A DNA stretch of 64,000 bases from Pseudomonas chlororaphis (GCF_003731765.1 NZ_MOAL01000003.1:62001-126000); one strand, 5' to 3'. Shown: positions 8,767 to 17,582, counted from the first letter of the stretch. The notes: generated by a model from the letters alone, not told the origin. Numbers and translations: made by a program.

Positions 8767-9087
8767 TCAAAGGGCTGACAGGTGAAACACCGGCTGCAGG
8801 TCCACGCTGCGCGGCGAACCGTCGGCGTGGCTGGGCATGATGTCCTTCATGTGCTGCCACCAGCGTTGCATCACCGGGTGCCCGGGCAAATCGTCCAGGC
8901 CGTGTTGCTCCCGGTGGCTCATCACGGCGAACAGCGCGTGGCTCTCGGGGTCGAGGAAAATCCGGTAATCCTCGATCCCGGCGCCGCGCAGCAGGTCCGC
9001 CAGCTCCGGCCAGATGTCATCGTGGCGGCGCAGGTACTCCTGTTCCTGGCCGGGGTTTACGTTCATGCGAAAGGCGCGGATCGGCAT
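8767..9087 (-). CDS. rhaM: L-rhamnose mutarotase
   Basis: 106 residues, the usual length for RhaM (104). The sequence begins MPIRAFRMNVNPGQEQEYLRRHDDIWPEL; E. coli RhaM shares the pattern [27 protein letters not shown]. The active-site-like segment IEDYRIFLDPESHALFAVM and the WWQHMKDIM stretch are also conserved. It interconverts alpha and beta anomers of L-rhamnose, supplying the form used by the dehydrogenase. Its presence is the strongest argument that the substrate of this cluster is rhamnose rather than fucose. Confidence 0.93.
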   Translation of the reverse strand: MPIRAFRMNVNPGQEQEYLRRHDDIWPELADLLRGAGIEDYRIFLDPESHALFAVMSHREQHGLDDLPGHPVMQRWWQHMKDIMPSHADGSPRSVDLQPVFHLSAL

Positions 9088-9102
9088 GGCAGCGGTCCTC
9101 GA

Positions 9103-10287
9103 TCAACGGGGGTAAGGGCGGTGCAGGGCGCACTCGGGGTTGAGCTCGACACCGAAGCCCGGCTTGTCCAGCACCGAGGCGCGCATACGGCCATTGACCG
9201 GCACCGGTTCGCCCAGCAGTTGCGGAGAGAACATCGGCACGATCTGGTCGGCCTTGGGCGACATATTGAGGAATTCGGCAAACGGGCTGTTGGTGCGAGT
9301 GATCACGAAGTGGTAGCTGTACACCGACGAACCGTGGGGCACCACCAACGCGTTGTGGGCATCGGCCAGGGCCGAGATTTTGATCAGCTCGGTGATCCCG
9401 CCGCACCAGCCCACGTCCGGCTGGATGATATCGGCGCAACCCATTTCCAGCAGCATACGGAAGCCCCAGCGCGTGGCTTCGTGCTCGCCGGTGGTCACCA
9501 GCATGCCGCTCGGCACGTTCTTGCGCAGTGCCGCGTAGCCCCAATAGTCGTCTGGCGGCAGGGCCTCCTCGATCCACTTCAGGCCGAACTCGGCGGCGCC
9601 CTTGGCCAGGCGCGTGGCGTAGTTCAGGTCCAGGCTCATCCAGCAGTCGAACATCAGCCAGAAATCGTCGCCGACTTTCTCGCGCATATTGGCCAAGTGT
9701 TCGAGGTTTTTGCGCAGGCCTTCCTCGCCTTCGGCGGGGCCGTGTTGCAGGGGCATCTTGCCGCCGATAAAACCCATTTCCTTGGCCAGGTCCGGGCGGG
9801 CGCCGGTGCAGTAGAACTGCAGCTCGTCGCGCACCGCCCCGCCCAGCAGTTGGTGCACGGGCTCTTTGCGGATCTTGCCGAGCAAGTCCCAGAGCGCCAG
9901 GTCGACCCCGGAAATGGTGTTGAGCACGATGCCCTTGCGACCGTAGTAGAGGGTCGCGTGGTACATCTGGTCCCAGATTTTTTCGATGTCGGTGACCTTG
10001 GCCCCTTCGAGGAAGCGCGCCAGGTGCTTCTCGACGATAAAGGCCCCAATCTCACCGCCGGTGGTCACCGCAAAACCCACATTGCCGTCGCTGGCTTCGA
10101 TCTCCACCACCAGGGTGCCCAGTACGTTGATGCCAAAGCTCTGGCGGCTCTGGCGGTACTCGGGGTAGCGGCCCATGGGGGTGGAAATGTGATCGTCGAT
10201 CCAGTGGCCGGCCGCCTGGTCGTGATAGTCGGCGCCGCCTCCGGTGAGGGTGAAAGCGCGAACGTGCTTGATGGTCGGTGTGCTCAT
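9103..10287 (-). CDS. rhmD: L-rhamnonate dehydratase (enolase superfamily)
   Basis: 394 residues. Nearly every landmark of E. coli YfaW/RhmD is present: [76 protein letters not shown] (metal Asp), [27 protein letters not shown] and [12 protein letters not shown]. It converts L-rhamnonate to 2-keto-3-deoxy-L-rhamnonate with Mg2+. The ATG at 10287 follows GGAG. It is first in the seven-gene leftward unit, with a 410-bp leader region upstream that probably carries the main promoter. Confidence 0.96.
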   Translation of the reverse strand: MSTPTIKHVRAFTLTGGGADYHDQAAGHWIDDHISTPMGRYPEYRQSRQSFGINVLGTLVVEIEASDGNVGFAVTTGGEIGAFIVEKHLARFLEGAKVTDIEKIWDQMYHATLYYGRKGIVLNTISGVDLALWDLLGKIRKEPVHQLLGGAVRDELQFYCTGARPDLAKEMGFIGGKMPLQHGPAEGEEGLRKNLEHLANMREKVGDDFWLMFDCWMSLDLNYATRLAKGAAEFGLKWIEEALPPDDYWGYAALRKNVPSGMLVTTGEHEATRWGFRMLLEMGCADIIQPDVGWCGGITELIKISALADAHNALVVPHGSSVYSYHFVITRTNSPFAEFLNMSPKADQIVPMFSPQLLGEPVPVNGRMRASVLDKPGFGVELNPECALHRPYPR

Positions 10288-10698
10288 GAAGCTCTCCTGC
10301 AAGGCAAAGGGGCAAAGTGCGGACGAGTCGAAGACCCGGGCTGAAGAAGTCAGCCGCGGCGTCGAGGAATTCGGGGGAGATCGGGCGGGTTGCTGGCGCT
10401 TGGGCAAGGCAAAGGGAAGCTGTTCATCACGCCGGTTCCTTATTGGATTTATCGAGGCGCAAAGGAGGGGCAGCGCAGGGGCTGCCTCAGTGCATGGGGC
10501 TGAGTCTACGGAGGCGAATCGATGCAGACTAATTCAAATAAACTTAATACCGATGCGTTCAGGGTATCGATTGGGTCGGCCTGATCCCGCCCAACGTTGC
10601 AGGAGCCGGCTTGACGGCGATTGCCTGCCTGAGGTCAGTGCACTATCCAAAGCCCTCCCTCGCCGGCAAGCGAAACGTCGGCCGGCTCCTACGAACTC
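10288..10698. promoter_or_regulatory. Leader/promoter region of the rhamnose operon with a LysR-type dyad
   Basis: No gene is visible in these 411 bases. A dyad ATACC (10547-10551), 11 bases, GGTAT (10563-10567) fits the T-N11-A architecture of LysR-type operators and shares half-sites with the dyad in front of the LysR gene at 11671-11687. AT-rich sequence (aattcaaataaacttaatacc) adjoins it and could hold a leftward promoter. A REP-like pair (about 10598-10690, ending GTCGGCCGGCTCCTACG) sits next to the lactonase stop. Confidence 0.55.
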
Positions 10699-11589
10699 TC
10701 ATAGCGGCTGGGCGAATGATTGCAGGCAATAAGCCCGCGCCGCATTGCGGTAAAAGAACTTTTCCTGGCCTTCCAGGGAATAGGCCGCCATGCAACGGCG
10801 CACCAACCCCAAGGTGCTGTCGAAACTCGCCACCTGTTCGCTGTTGGGCCAGTCACTGCCAAAGAAGCAGCGGTCCTCGCCAAAGGCCTGCCAGAGCAAA
10901 TCCAGGCGCTCGCGATAAAACCCTGGGTCAACGATCACGCCTTGTTTACCCACCTGCGGAATTTCCGCCAGCTTGGCGAACACATTGGGCCGCTGCGCCA
11001 ACGCCTGTACCCGGCGTTCAAAGGCCTGTTCCTCGCCGGGCTCGACCGGCGCATTGGGCAGGTGATCGATGATGATCCGCAGCTCCGGCAGCCGCTCGCT
11101 GAGTTGCAGCAGGCCATCCAGCAGGCGTCCGTCCGGGTTGGCACTGTCCAGGCTGCGCCCGCTGTCGGCCAGGGCCCGCAGGTTGTCGATAAACCCGGGT
11201 TTGTGCTGGTCCTCCAGCAAGTCCCGATCCCATAGGTTGCCGTAGCGCAGGCCGAGAAACAGCGGCTCCTGTTCCAGCCATTCCAGTTCCTGGCGAAACG
11301 CCCGATCAGCCGGGTCCAGGTTGCCGACAAAACCCAACATCCGCGGATCGCCGCGCAGGGTCTCCAGCAACCAGCGGTTGTCCCCGACCCAGGGGCTGGC
11401 CTCTACGGCGATCACCCCGGTGATGCCGTGGTCCGCTGCCAGGGCCCAGTAATCGCTGGGCAAGTGCGCTGCATAGATACTGTCGGCCGGCGTTGGCCAA
11501 GGGATGCCTTCGGGGCGGCGCGGGTCGAACAGGTGGATATGGCTGTCAATGATCGGGCCGGTATAAGCGGTGGGGGCGAGGGCGCTCAC
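10699..11589 (-). CDS. COG3618 amidohydrolase, probable L-rhamnono-1,4-lactonase
   Basis: 296 residues, metal-dependent amidohydrolase family 2. The N-terminal metal motif is IDSHIHLFDP, with IIDHLPNAPVEPG in the middle and the C-terminal metal Asp in FFGSDWPNSE. It would open L-rhamnono-lactone to L-rhamnonate, the step between the SDR enzyme and the dehydratase. The start is GTG at 11589 with GGAGA upstream. It is separated from rhmD by 411 bp including REP-like repeats, so it may have its own promoter facing the LysR gene. Confidence 0.88.
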   Translation of the reverse strand: MSALAPTAYTGPIIDSHIHLFDPRRPEGIPWPTPADSIYAAHLPSDYWALAADHGITGVIAVEASPWVGDNRWLLETLRGDPRMLGFVGNLDPADRAFRQELEWLEQEPLFLGLRYGNLWDRDLLEDQHKPGFIDNLRALADSGRSLDSANPDGRLLDGLLQLSERLPELRIIIDHLPNAPVEPGEEQAFERRVQALAQRPNVFAKLAEIPQVGKQGVIVDPGFYRERLDLLWQAFGEDRCFFGSDWPNSEQVASFDSTLGLVRRCMAAYSLEGQEKFFYRNAARAYCLQSFAQPL

Positions 11590-11670
11590 AGGCGGTCTCC
11601 ATTGTTATTGTCGAGGGCAGTGGAATAACAAACCCGTCGCGCAAAAGCTAATAGTGGATTGGCCCGTTGC

Positions 11671-11687
11671 GATACCCTGCGGGTATC
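11671..11687. promoter_or_regulatory. Perfect dyad between the lactonase gene and the divergent LysR gene
   Basis: GATACCC and GGGTATC form a perfect 7-3-7 inverted repeat 24 bp before the LysR start. The same ATACC/GGTAT half-sites occur at 10547-10567 before rhmD. This is the expected place for an autoregulatory LysR site that also controls the divergent lactonase gene. Confidence 0.6.
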
Positions 11688-11710
11688 AGAACAACAAACA
11701 AGGTGCCTTT

Positions 11711-12649
11711 ATGTCGACGCCGATCACTGCCCGCAGCCTGTTCAATCGCCTGCGCTACAAGCACCTGCTGATGCTGGTGACCCTGGGCAACAGCCAGAAC
11801 CTGCACCGCGCGGCCGAAGCCTTGAACATGTCGCAGCCGGCCACCACGCGCATGCTCCAGGAAATCGAAGAAGCCTTCGGCTGCACCCTGTTCGAGCGTC
11901 AATCCCGAGGCATGCGCGCCACCGTGCTTGGTGAAGAACTGCTGCGTTTCGCCCGCGCCGCCCTCAACGGCCTGGAGCGCTGCGCCGAAGACCTGGCCGA
12001 CCGCCAGGCCGGTGGTTATGGCTACCTGTCGGTGGGCGCGATCATGGGCGCGGTGCCGGACCTGGTGGTGCAATCCATCGCCGAAATGAAAGCCAGCCAC
12101 CCGCTGCTGCGGCTGCGGATCATGGGCGACACCAGCGACCAGCTCAGCGAACTGCTGGACCAGCGCCGCATCGACGTCGCCATTGCCCGCTTGTCCCACG
12201 CTCAGGACCGCCAACGCTTCGCCTTCGAACCCTTGGGCAACGAACACCTGGCCGTGGTCGTCCGCGCCGGCCACCCCCTGACCCAGGTCGCCGCCCCTGA
12301 CCTGGCGGACATGGTCGAAGCCTGGCCCTGGATCCTCCAGCCCGACACCAGCCCCGCCCGCGTCGCCCTGGAAAACGCCTTCGCCCGCCTCGACGTGGCC
12401 TCCCCCAGCGACGTCATTGAATGCACCTCGGTGTTCGCCATGCTGCAACTGGTCCAGATTACCGACGCCATCCTGGTGCTGACCGACACCGTGGTCCGCG
12501 ACCACGTGCACACCGGCTTGCTGACCGCCCTGGACCTGGAAATCGAAGAACAGTTGAGCCCGTTCGGGGTGATGCTGAGGAAGGATGAACCGCTGAGTCG
12601 GGAGCTGGAGATTTTCTTGACGATGTTGCGCGAGAGGGCGCAGCGCTGA
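11711..12649 (+). CDS. LysR-family regulator of the rhamnose cluster
   Basis: 312 residues. The N-terminal winged helix (about 14-75) reads YKHLLMLVTLGNSQNLHRAAEALNMSQPATTRMLQEIEEAFGCTLFERQSRG, followed by a LysR substrate-binding domain (GYGYLSVGAIMGAVPDLV onward). I use the ATG at 11711, preceded by AAGGTG; a longer frame upstream has no ribosome site. Divergent position and shared dyads suggest control of the catabolic genes. Many Pseudomonas and enteric rhamnose loci use AraC or DeoR types, so a LysR regulator here is notable. The effector is unknown. Confidence 0.92.
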   Translation: MSTPITARSLFNRLRYKHLLMLVTLGNSQNLHRAAEALNMSQPATTRMLQEIEEAFGCTLFERQSRGMRATVLGEELLRFARAALNGLERCAEDLADRQAGGYGYLSVGAIMGAVPDLVVQSIAEMKASHPLLRLRIMGDTSDQLSELLDQRRIDVAIARLSHAQDRQRFAFEPLGNEHLAVVVRAGHPLTQVAAPDLADMVEAWPWILQPDTSPARVALENAFARLDVASPSDVIECTSVFAMLQLVQITDAILVLTDTVVRDHVHTGLLTALDLEIEEQLSPFGVMLRKDEPLSRELEIFLTMLRERAQR

Positions 12650-12721
12650 GGGTGAAAGGGAAGGCGTCTGGCAGGTGTTTTTGGGCGCTCCCTGTGGCTC
12701 CACCCATTGCAGTCAGCCGGC

Positions 12722-12743
12722 CCACGTCCTTCCCTGGACGTGG
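12722..12743. terminator. Hairpin between convergent LysR and TonB-receptor genes
   Basis: CCACGTCC (12722-12729) pairs perfectly with GGACGTGG (12736-12743). It lies between two converging stops; TTTTT follows at 12757 on the plus strand. It probably serves as a shared terminator. Confidence 0.55.
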
Positions 12744-12758
12744 ACGATGCAGCGCTTT

Positions 12759-15188
12759 TTAGAAGCTGTAGCGAGCCGTCAGTTTTAAATTGCGTGGGTC
12801 GCCGTAGATGTCGTACGGGCTATAGCCGCCGTTGGCCACGCTGCTGTAGTAGGTACGGTCGAACAGGTTGTTGACGTTGAGCTGCAGGTCCAGGTGCTCG
12901 GTGGCTTTGTAGCCGGCCACCAGGCCGACCACCGTGTACGAGCCCTGCTGGTTTTTCCATGCCGTGGCGCCGGTGCCCCCCGAGGTGCGGATGCGGCTCT
13001 GCTGGTAGACATCACCGCCAATGCGCCAGCGTTGCAGCTCATCGGGCAGGTTGTAGATCGTGGACAGCTTGAATAGCTGACGGGGTTTCTTGCGGTCGAA
13101 GTCTTCGCCTTCCCGGGAGGCGGTGGCGTCGTTGACGTATTGGGTCTGGGTGTAGGTGTAGCCGGCGGCCAGTTGCCAGTTGTCGGTCACGGCGCCCTGG
13201 ATTTCCAGGTCGATGCCGCGGCTGCGTACCAGCCCGGCAGCCTCATAACAGGCACTGGTGGCGCCTGAACCGCAACCTTTGGAATCAGGCAGCTCCTGGG
13301 CGCGATTCTTCTGGTCGATCTGGAACACAGCCATGCTGGCGTTCAAGGCGCCATCAAAGTATTCGCCCTTGATGCCCACTTCGTAGTTCTCGCCCACTAC
13401 CGGGGCGATCACTTTCCTGTCCAGGCCTTTGCTGCTTTGCGGTTTGAAGATGTCGGTGTAGCTGACATAGACCGAGTGATTGGCGTCCAGGTCATACACC
13501 AGGCCGGCATAGCGGGTCAGGTTGCGGGTGACTTTGTAGTTGCCGTCAGGGTTTGCGCGGTCTTCGAATTCGTACCAGTCCAAACGGCCGCCGAGAATCA
13601 GCGACAGCGGCTCAGTCAAGCGCAGACGGGTGCTGGCATAGACGCTGTCCTGGGTGGTGGTCTCGGGAAGGCCGTTATCGCCAGTGACGTAATCAGGCTT
13701 GGCATGACCACGTGGATCCCACTCAAACGGATTGCTGCCCGCGTCGGTGTACGCGCTCCAGGCGTCACCGGAGCGATAATCTAGCTGGCGTTTGCTGACG
13801 CCCACCGTCAGGTCGTGCTCTTGACCGAGCATCTGGAACGGGCCGCTGAGCGCCATGTCATAGCCGGTTTCCTTCTGCTCCATGGCTTCCGTCCATAGGT
13901 AGTGGCGGTCGTAATCCCAGATCGAAGAGGCCAGCACGTCGGTGTCGGTCTTGGACTGCATGGCGGCTACGCGAAGCGTCCAGTCGTTGGCGAAACCGTG
14001 CTCCAGGGTGGCGAAATAGCCGGTAGTGCGGTTGTCCGAGTATTCCCAGTCATGCCCCAGGAAGGTGTCGCGTGGCAGCCCCAGATGACCACCGCCACGG
14101 GCCATGGGCAGCCCGCCCCAGATGTAGTTGGTGTGGTTTTTCTGCCGGTAGGCACCAAGCGTCAGGGTGGTGCTTTCGCTCAGGTCGGCGTCGACCACGC
14201 CGTAAAACAGGTCCGCATCACTTTCCACCGAGTCCCGGAAGCTTTTGGCGTCCTGTCGCGAGACCACAGTACGGGCGCGCAGGGTGCCGTTTTCATTGAG
14301 CGGGCCGCCGACGTCCAGGGTGCCGCTGTAATCATCCCAACTACCGGCACTGCCGGTGAGCGTGGCCTGGAACTTATGGGTCGGGCGCTTGCGCACCAGG
14401 TTGATGGCGCCCGCAGGGTTGCCGGCGCCCTGGGTCAGTCCGGCGGCCCCGCGAACGATCTCCACCCGGTCATACATGGCCAGGTTGGCTTCACCGCTGG
14501 GCAGGTAGGTCAGGAAGCTGGTGGGAAAGCCGTCGTACATGATGGTGTCGACGTCGAAACCGCGAGCGCTGAATGTGGGCCGCCCAGCGCCACCGGAGTT
14601 ATTGAGGAAAATCCCCGGCGCACTTTTGACAACATCGCTGATGCTGGTCATGGCCTTGTCGTCCATGCGCTTGCGGGTGACCACGCTGACCGACTGCGGC
14701 GTTTCGCGCAGGCTCAAGGGCAGCTTGGTGGCGGTCTGCATGGTCCCGGTGGTGTAGGAACCGCTGTTCTCGGTGGTCGCCGCCAGGCCCTGTCCGGTAA
14801 TGCTGGTAGCGCCCAGTTCCAGGCTTGTGCCGGCAGCCTGCGGTGCCAGCAGGTAGAGACCATTACCCTGGGGTGACGCTTGCAGGCCGGTGCCCTTGAG
14901 CAGTTGCTGCAGGCCGCCTTCCACGCTGGTGGCGGCATTCAGGCCAGGGCTGCGCAAACCTTCCACCAGGCCCGGCTCGATGGGCAGGGTGATATTCGCC
15001 TGGCTGGCGAACTCGGAGAGGGCACTGCTCAGGTTGCCGGCTGGCACGTGATAGGTAGGGTTCTGCTGCGCGCTTTGCTCGACGGCATGCGCCGCTGCTG
15101 CAGTCAGGCTGCCGCCCGCGATGATCAGACCCAGTGCAGCAGCGTGTACTGCCCGCGCCAGTGGTTGCATGCCCTGCGTCGTCGCCAT
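12759..15188 (-). CDS. Transducing TonB-dependent siderophore receptor
   Basis: 809 residues. It has a signal peptide (cleavage near AAAAHA-VEQSA), an N-terminal secretin/TonB STN signalling domain (about 45-105, FNV-like YHVPAGNLSSALSEFASQANI), a plug (about 150-270, LPLSLRETPQSVSVVTRKRMDD through YDRVEIVRGAAGLTQGAGNPAGAINLVRKRP) and a 22-strand barrel ending ARYSF. The STN domain lets ligand binding be relayed to the FecR-type protein encoded just upstream. The ligand is probably a ferric siderophore of FoxA/FiuA/FpvA type, not determinable here. A Fur-like site lies in front. Confidence 0.94.
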   Translation of the reverse strand: MATTQGMQPLARAVHAAALGLIIAGGSLTAAAAHAVEQSAQQNPTYHVPAGNLSSALSEFASQANITLPIEPGLVEGLRSPGLNAATSVEGGLQQLLKGTGLQASPQGNGLYLLAPQAAGTSLELGATSITGQGLAATTENSGSYTTGTMQTATKLPLSLRETPQSVSVVTRKRMDDKAMTSISDVVKSAPGIFLNNSGGAGRPTFSARGFDVDTIMYDGFPTSFLTYLPSGEANLAMYDRVEIVRGAAGLTQGAGNPAGAINLVRKRPTHKFQATLTGSAGSWDDYSGTLDVGGPLNENGTLRARTVVSRQDAKSFRDSVESDADLFYGVVDADLSESTTLTLGAYRQKNHTNYIWGGLPMARGGGHLGLPRDTFLGHDWEYSDNRTTGYFATLEHGFANDWTLRVAAMQSKTDTDVLASSIWDYDRHYLWTEAMEQKETGYDMALSGPFQMLGQEHDLTVGVSKRQLDYRSGDAWSAYTDAGSNPFEWDPRGHAKPDYVTGDNGLPETTTQDSVYASTRLRLTEPLSLILGGRLDWYEFEDRANPDGNYKVTRNLTRYAGLVYDLDANHSVYVSYTDIFKPQSSKGLDRKVIAPVVGENYEVGIKGEYFDGALNASMAVFQIDQKNRAQELPDSKGCGSGATSACYEAAGLVRSRGIDLEIQGAVTDNWQLAAGYTYTQTQYVNDATASREGEDFDRKKPRQLFKLSTIYNLPDELQRWRIGGDVYQQSRIRTSGGTGATAWKNQQGSYTVVGLVAGYKATEHLDLQLNVNNLFDRTYYSSVANGGYSPYDIYGDPRNLKLTARYSF

Positions 15189-15253
15189 GTGTTTGTCCCC
15201 GCCCTGTGAAAATGATGTGGTTACGGGAGGGACACGCAGCCTGGGGAAAACAC

Positions 15254-15272
15254 GACAATGATTCTTATTACA
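15254..15272. promoter_or_regulatory. Possible Fur box before the TonB receptor
   Basis: GACAATGATTCTTATTACA matches 13 of 19 positions of the classical Fur consensus GATAATGATAATCATTATC. It overlaps the fecR stop and lies 66 bp upstream of the receptor start. It is weaker than the site before the sigma gene. Confidence 0.45.
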
Positions 15273-16236
15273 CTTTTTCGCGCGCCGTGATGGTGACCCA
15301 GTAGGACGTCCTGTAATGGATGTCCACCGGCAGGGTCTGGCTCAGGGCCCGGAGAATCTGGTCGGTGTCGCGCAACTGGAAGGTGCCGGAGATCAGCAGC
15401 CCGGCCACTGCTGGATCGCAACGCAGCAAGCCCGGGCGATAGCGATCCAGCTCAGTGATGAAGTCATCGAGGCGCATCTTTTCTGCGCGCAGCACGTTGC
15501 TGAGCCAGTCGAGACGACTTTGCGCCAGCGCCATGGCAGGCTCCGCAGCCAGGCTGTTGACCCGGGTTTGCTGGCCGGCCGCCAGACGCATCAGGCCATC
15601 ATCACCCCGTGACAGCCGCGGGCGTATCTGCACAGCGCCCTCCAGTGCGGCGAGGTACGTGCTCTGCGGGTACTGACGCACCAGAAGGCGGCTGCCGAGC
15701 AGGGTGATTTCCGCTTCGGTGGTATCGACGATGAACGGCCGTCTTGCCTGCTCGTGGGGGACCTCGAAGAGCATCTCGCCGGCGATGAGGCGCACGCGGC
15801 GAACGTTGTCGTCGTAGGCGATATCGACAGCGCTGCCGGTGTTCAGGCGAATCTGCCCGCCATCCGGCAGGCGCAGGGTGCGTTGCTCACCCGTGGCAGT
15901 ACGCTCATCTGCCTGCCACTCGCGCCACGGCAGGCTGCGGTGTGCTGCGAAGCCGAGCGGGGCGGCGACGATCAGCAACACAAGGGTCTTGAGCACCTGT
16001 CGCCGCTCCAGGCTGCGCGGGCGCTCCAGAGCTGCCCGCCCGGCGTCACCGGCAAGCTGCTGGGCTCGGCCGCTGAAGCGCTCAGCCAGTTGCCAGGCCC
16101 GTTCGTGATCAGCGTGTCGCGCCCGCCACTCAGCGCCGGCGGCATGCTCGGCGGCGCCGGCGCTGCTGTTCTGCAAGCGCACGAACCAGTTGGCCGCTTC
16201 ACGGGCGATACGCCGGTCGATAGGTGTATTACTCAT
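15268..16236 (-). CDS. FecR-family anti-sigma/sigma regulator
   Basis: 322 residues. An N-terminal DUF4880 segment (REAANWFVRLQNSSAGAAEHAAGAEWRARHADHERAW) binds the sigma factor in this family. A single TM helix follows near residues 90-107 (TLVLLIVAAPLGFAAHRSLP), then the periplasmic FecR domain (GEQRTLRLPDGGQIRLNTGSAVDIAY) and a C-terminal STN-like part (ISGTFQLRDTDQILRALSQTLPVDI). The start overlaps the sigma stop by 8 bp (ATGAGTAA). It carries the siderophore signal from the receptor to the ECF sigma factor. Confidence 0.94.
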   Translation of the reverse strand: MSNTPIDRRIAREAANWFVRLQNSSAGAAEHAAGAEWRARHADHERAWQLAERFSGRAQQLAGDAGRAALERPRSLERRQVLKTLVLLIVAAPLGFAAHRSLPWREWQADERTATGEQRTLRLPDGGQIRLNTGSAVDIAYDDNVRRVRLIAGEMLFEVPHEQARRPFIVDTTEAEITLLGSRLLVRQYPQSTYLAALEGAVQIRPRLSRGDDGLMRLAAGQQTRVNSLAAEPAMALAQSRLDWLSNVLRAEKMRLDDFITELDRYRPGLLRCDPAVAGLLISGTFQLRDTDQILRALSQTLPVDIHYRTSYWVTITAREKV

Positions 16237-16756
16237 ACTGCGCGCTCTGGCTGGCGAGCACGATGCATTCTTCAAACGCCCGCGCCAGGTAGCGTTGCAC
16301 CGAACGCACGCTGAGGTTGAGCCGGCTGGCGATCTCTTCCTGTGTATAACCCTCCAGCTGCGCCATCAGGAATGCCTGCCGGGTTTTGGCGGGCAATAGG
16401 GCCAGTACCTGGTCGATCTCGTCGAGGGCTTCGAGCACCAGTGCCTGATGTTCCAGCGATGGCGCCAGGTCTTCCGGTATTTGCGCCAGCGCGGCCAGAT
16501 AGGCTTGCTCCAGCGAGCGGCGGCGGTAGAGGTTGATGGTCAGGCGATTGGCGATGGTGGCCAGATAGGCGCGCGGCGCCGTGCAGTTCAGCGGCTCGCC
16601 AGGCGCACTGCAGAGCAGTCGCAGGAACGTATCCTGGGCCAGGTCCGCAGCATCGGCGGTACTGCCCAAGCGCTTGCGCAGCCAGTTCTGCAGCCAGCCG
16701 TGGTGGTGGCTGTAAAGCTGGTAGATGGCCTGATGCCGAGATGAAGTGGATTGCAC
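16229..16756 (-). CDS. ECF sigma factor of the iron-starvation (FecI/PvdS) type
   Basis: 175 residues. Region 2 is AIYQLYSHHHGWLQNWLRKRLGSTADAADLAQDTFLRLL and region 4 is VLALLPAKTRQAFLMAQLEGYTQEEIASRLNLSVRSVQRYLARA. Both match FecI-type sigma factors. The start is GTG at 16756, without a clear Shine-Dalgarno, so the true start is slightly uncertain. A Fur box ends only 18-36 bp upstream. It should activate the downstream TonB-receptor gene when iron is scarce and the siderophore is present. Confidence 0.92.
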   Translation of the reverse strand: MQSTSSRHQAIYQLYSHHHGWLQNWLRKRLGSTADAADLAQDTFLRLLCSAPGEPLNCTAPRAYLATIANRLTINLYRRRSLEQAYLAALAQIPEDLAPSLEHQALVLEALDEIDQVLALLPAKTRQAFLMAQLEGYTQEEIASRLNLSVRSVQRYLARAFEECIVLASQSAQYE

Positions 16757-16773
16757 GGGATATGAAAGACGTT

Positions 16774-16792
16774 AATGAGAATTCGTCTCATT
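16774..16792. promoter_or_regulatory. Strong Fur box before the ECF sigma gene
   Basis: AATGAGAATTCGTCTCATT matches 17 of 19 positions of the palindrome AATGAGAATNATTCTCATT seen at Pseudomonas Fur sites. It sits 18 bp upstream of the GTG start, where bound Fur-Fe(II) would block transcription of the sigma-fecR-receptor unit. Confidence 0.82.
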
Positions 16793-17014
16793 ATATCAGC
16801 AAAGGCTTGGACTCTTACAAGTAAGGGGTGCAGGGCTCACTGAAGGGGGTCCCTGTGCTGATGTCCCGCCCAAGGGTGTAAAAAACTCCTCACCACCGCC
16901 TGCTTGGACATGGCGGACCAAGCGAACGAGATCGGCGTCTCTGGGGATGAATGATTCGGAAAATGGCGTGGCCAGCCGCTCTTCAACCGAGGGGTGCCCA
17001 GGCGGGACTGCCGA
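16793..17014. other. Stretch without a convincing gene
   Basis: A leftward frame (16796-17200) reads through a terminator-like hairpin and the attachment repeat, and has no ribosome site or recognisable domain. I see only the gap between the sigma promoter and the island's left repeat. Confidence 0.5.
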
Positions 17015-17120
17015 CACAGGGATGGATCGCCAGAAACAAAAAAGCCCGCACAAGGCGGGCTTTTTTGGGTGTTTCGTAGACTGTCTGGGACAGGTCTCGC
17101 TTGCAATCTGGTGCCCCGGC
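17015..17120. repeat. Left flanking repeat of the island (degenerate attL)
   Basis: This ~106-bp block is about 85-88 % identical by eye to 34949-35054. It shares the words CAGGGATGGAT, AGCCCGCACA, TTTCGTAGACTGTCTG, GACAGGTCT and TGGTGC-CCCGGCG. The right copy runs into the 3' end of tRNA-Arg(CCG). The left copy ends in a decayed tRNA tail (minus strand GTTCAAACGACGCCGGGGC ACCA). It marks the likely left junction of the integrated element, but it is too diverged for a fresh att duplication. Confidence 0.7.
17038..17066. terminator. Bidirectional Rho-independent terminator in the left repeat
   Basis: AAAAAA, GCCCGC, loop ACAAG, GCGGGC, TTTTTT. It is the better-preserved homologue of the hairpin behind tRNA-Arg at 34973-34998, suggesting that this copy may be the original chromosomal downstream region of the tRNA. 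Confidence 0.85.
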
Positions 17121-17184
17121 GTCGTTTGAACTGGGCTGTAAAGTACCCGTATTTGCTGGGTTCTGTGCGCTATGTTCCGGTTAG

Positions 17185-17207
17185 GCATACACGTGGGCAT
17201 ACACGGC
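17185..17207. repeat. Left arm-type sites: tandem GGCATACACG
   Basis: Two copies of GGCATACACG separated by TG begin one base before this span. The whole 23-bp block recurs exactly at 34909-34931 near the other end. Direct-repeat arm sites inside both ends of an element are where tyrosine integrases bind with their N-terminal domain; the assignment is inferred. Confidence 0.65.
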
Positions 17208-17256
17208 CCCTGCTGCTGGTAGGGTATTGGCCTGGAAACTTACCCCTTGCCATCAC

Positions 17257-17457
17257 CTAGCATTGGTAGCGATCTCTAATAACTCTATCGTAATACGCCC
17301 CTTTGGAGCCTGCCGCCATCAGGCCTTGATGTACGTGCGATGGCACGCGGCAGAAGTCATATGTGCGTCCTTGTTTGAACGTGATTTTCATCCGGCCTGT
17401 GGTGGCGTCGTAGCCCACAGCTGTGATTGCCGATGAGATGACTCGAACCATATCCAT
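17257..17457 (-). CDS. KTSC-domain small protein
   Basis: 66 residues, MDMVRVISSAITAVGYDATTG onward, matching the KTSC domain pattern (S-x-x-x-x-V-G-Y-D, then F-x-x-G-x-x-Y, V-P, and SKG-x-Y-x-x-x-I-R-D-x-Y at the C-terminus). I chose the ATG at 17457 because GGAGGA lies 7 bases upstream; a GTG five codons earlier lies in front of that site. Function of KTSC proteins is not established; they are often found near mobile elements. It is the leftmost gene of the island and is transcribed towards the left end. Confidence 0.85.
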   Translation of the reverse strand: MDMVRVISSAITAVGYDATTGRMKITFKQGRTYDFCRVPSHVHQGLMAAGSKGAYYDRVIRDRYQC

Positions 17458-17582
17458 TGCTTGTTCCTCCACTCTGACTGGCGACCATCCTTGCAGCTTG
17501 GCTTCTGATACTAGCCGATGACTGAAAGCTGGACGCGTTGCTAGTGGTGAAAGTGCAAAGTGCTGTAGCCAGCCCCGGAAAA

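Noticed and set aside
3064..8840. Very long rightward open frames (about 977 and 975 codons) opposite the rhamnose genes
   Set aside because: Composition-driven antisense frames of GC-rich codons; translations are Gly/Val/His/Gln-rich with no domain, while the leftward genes are all recognisable enzymes with ribosome sites.
16796..17200. Leftward 134-codon frame across the left island repeat
   Set aside because: It would translate a Rho-independent terminator and the att-like repeat, and has no ribosome site.
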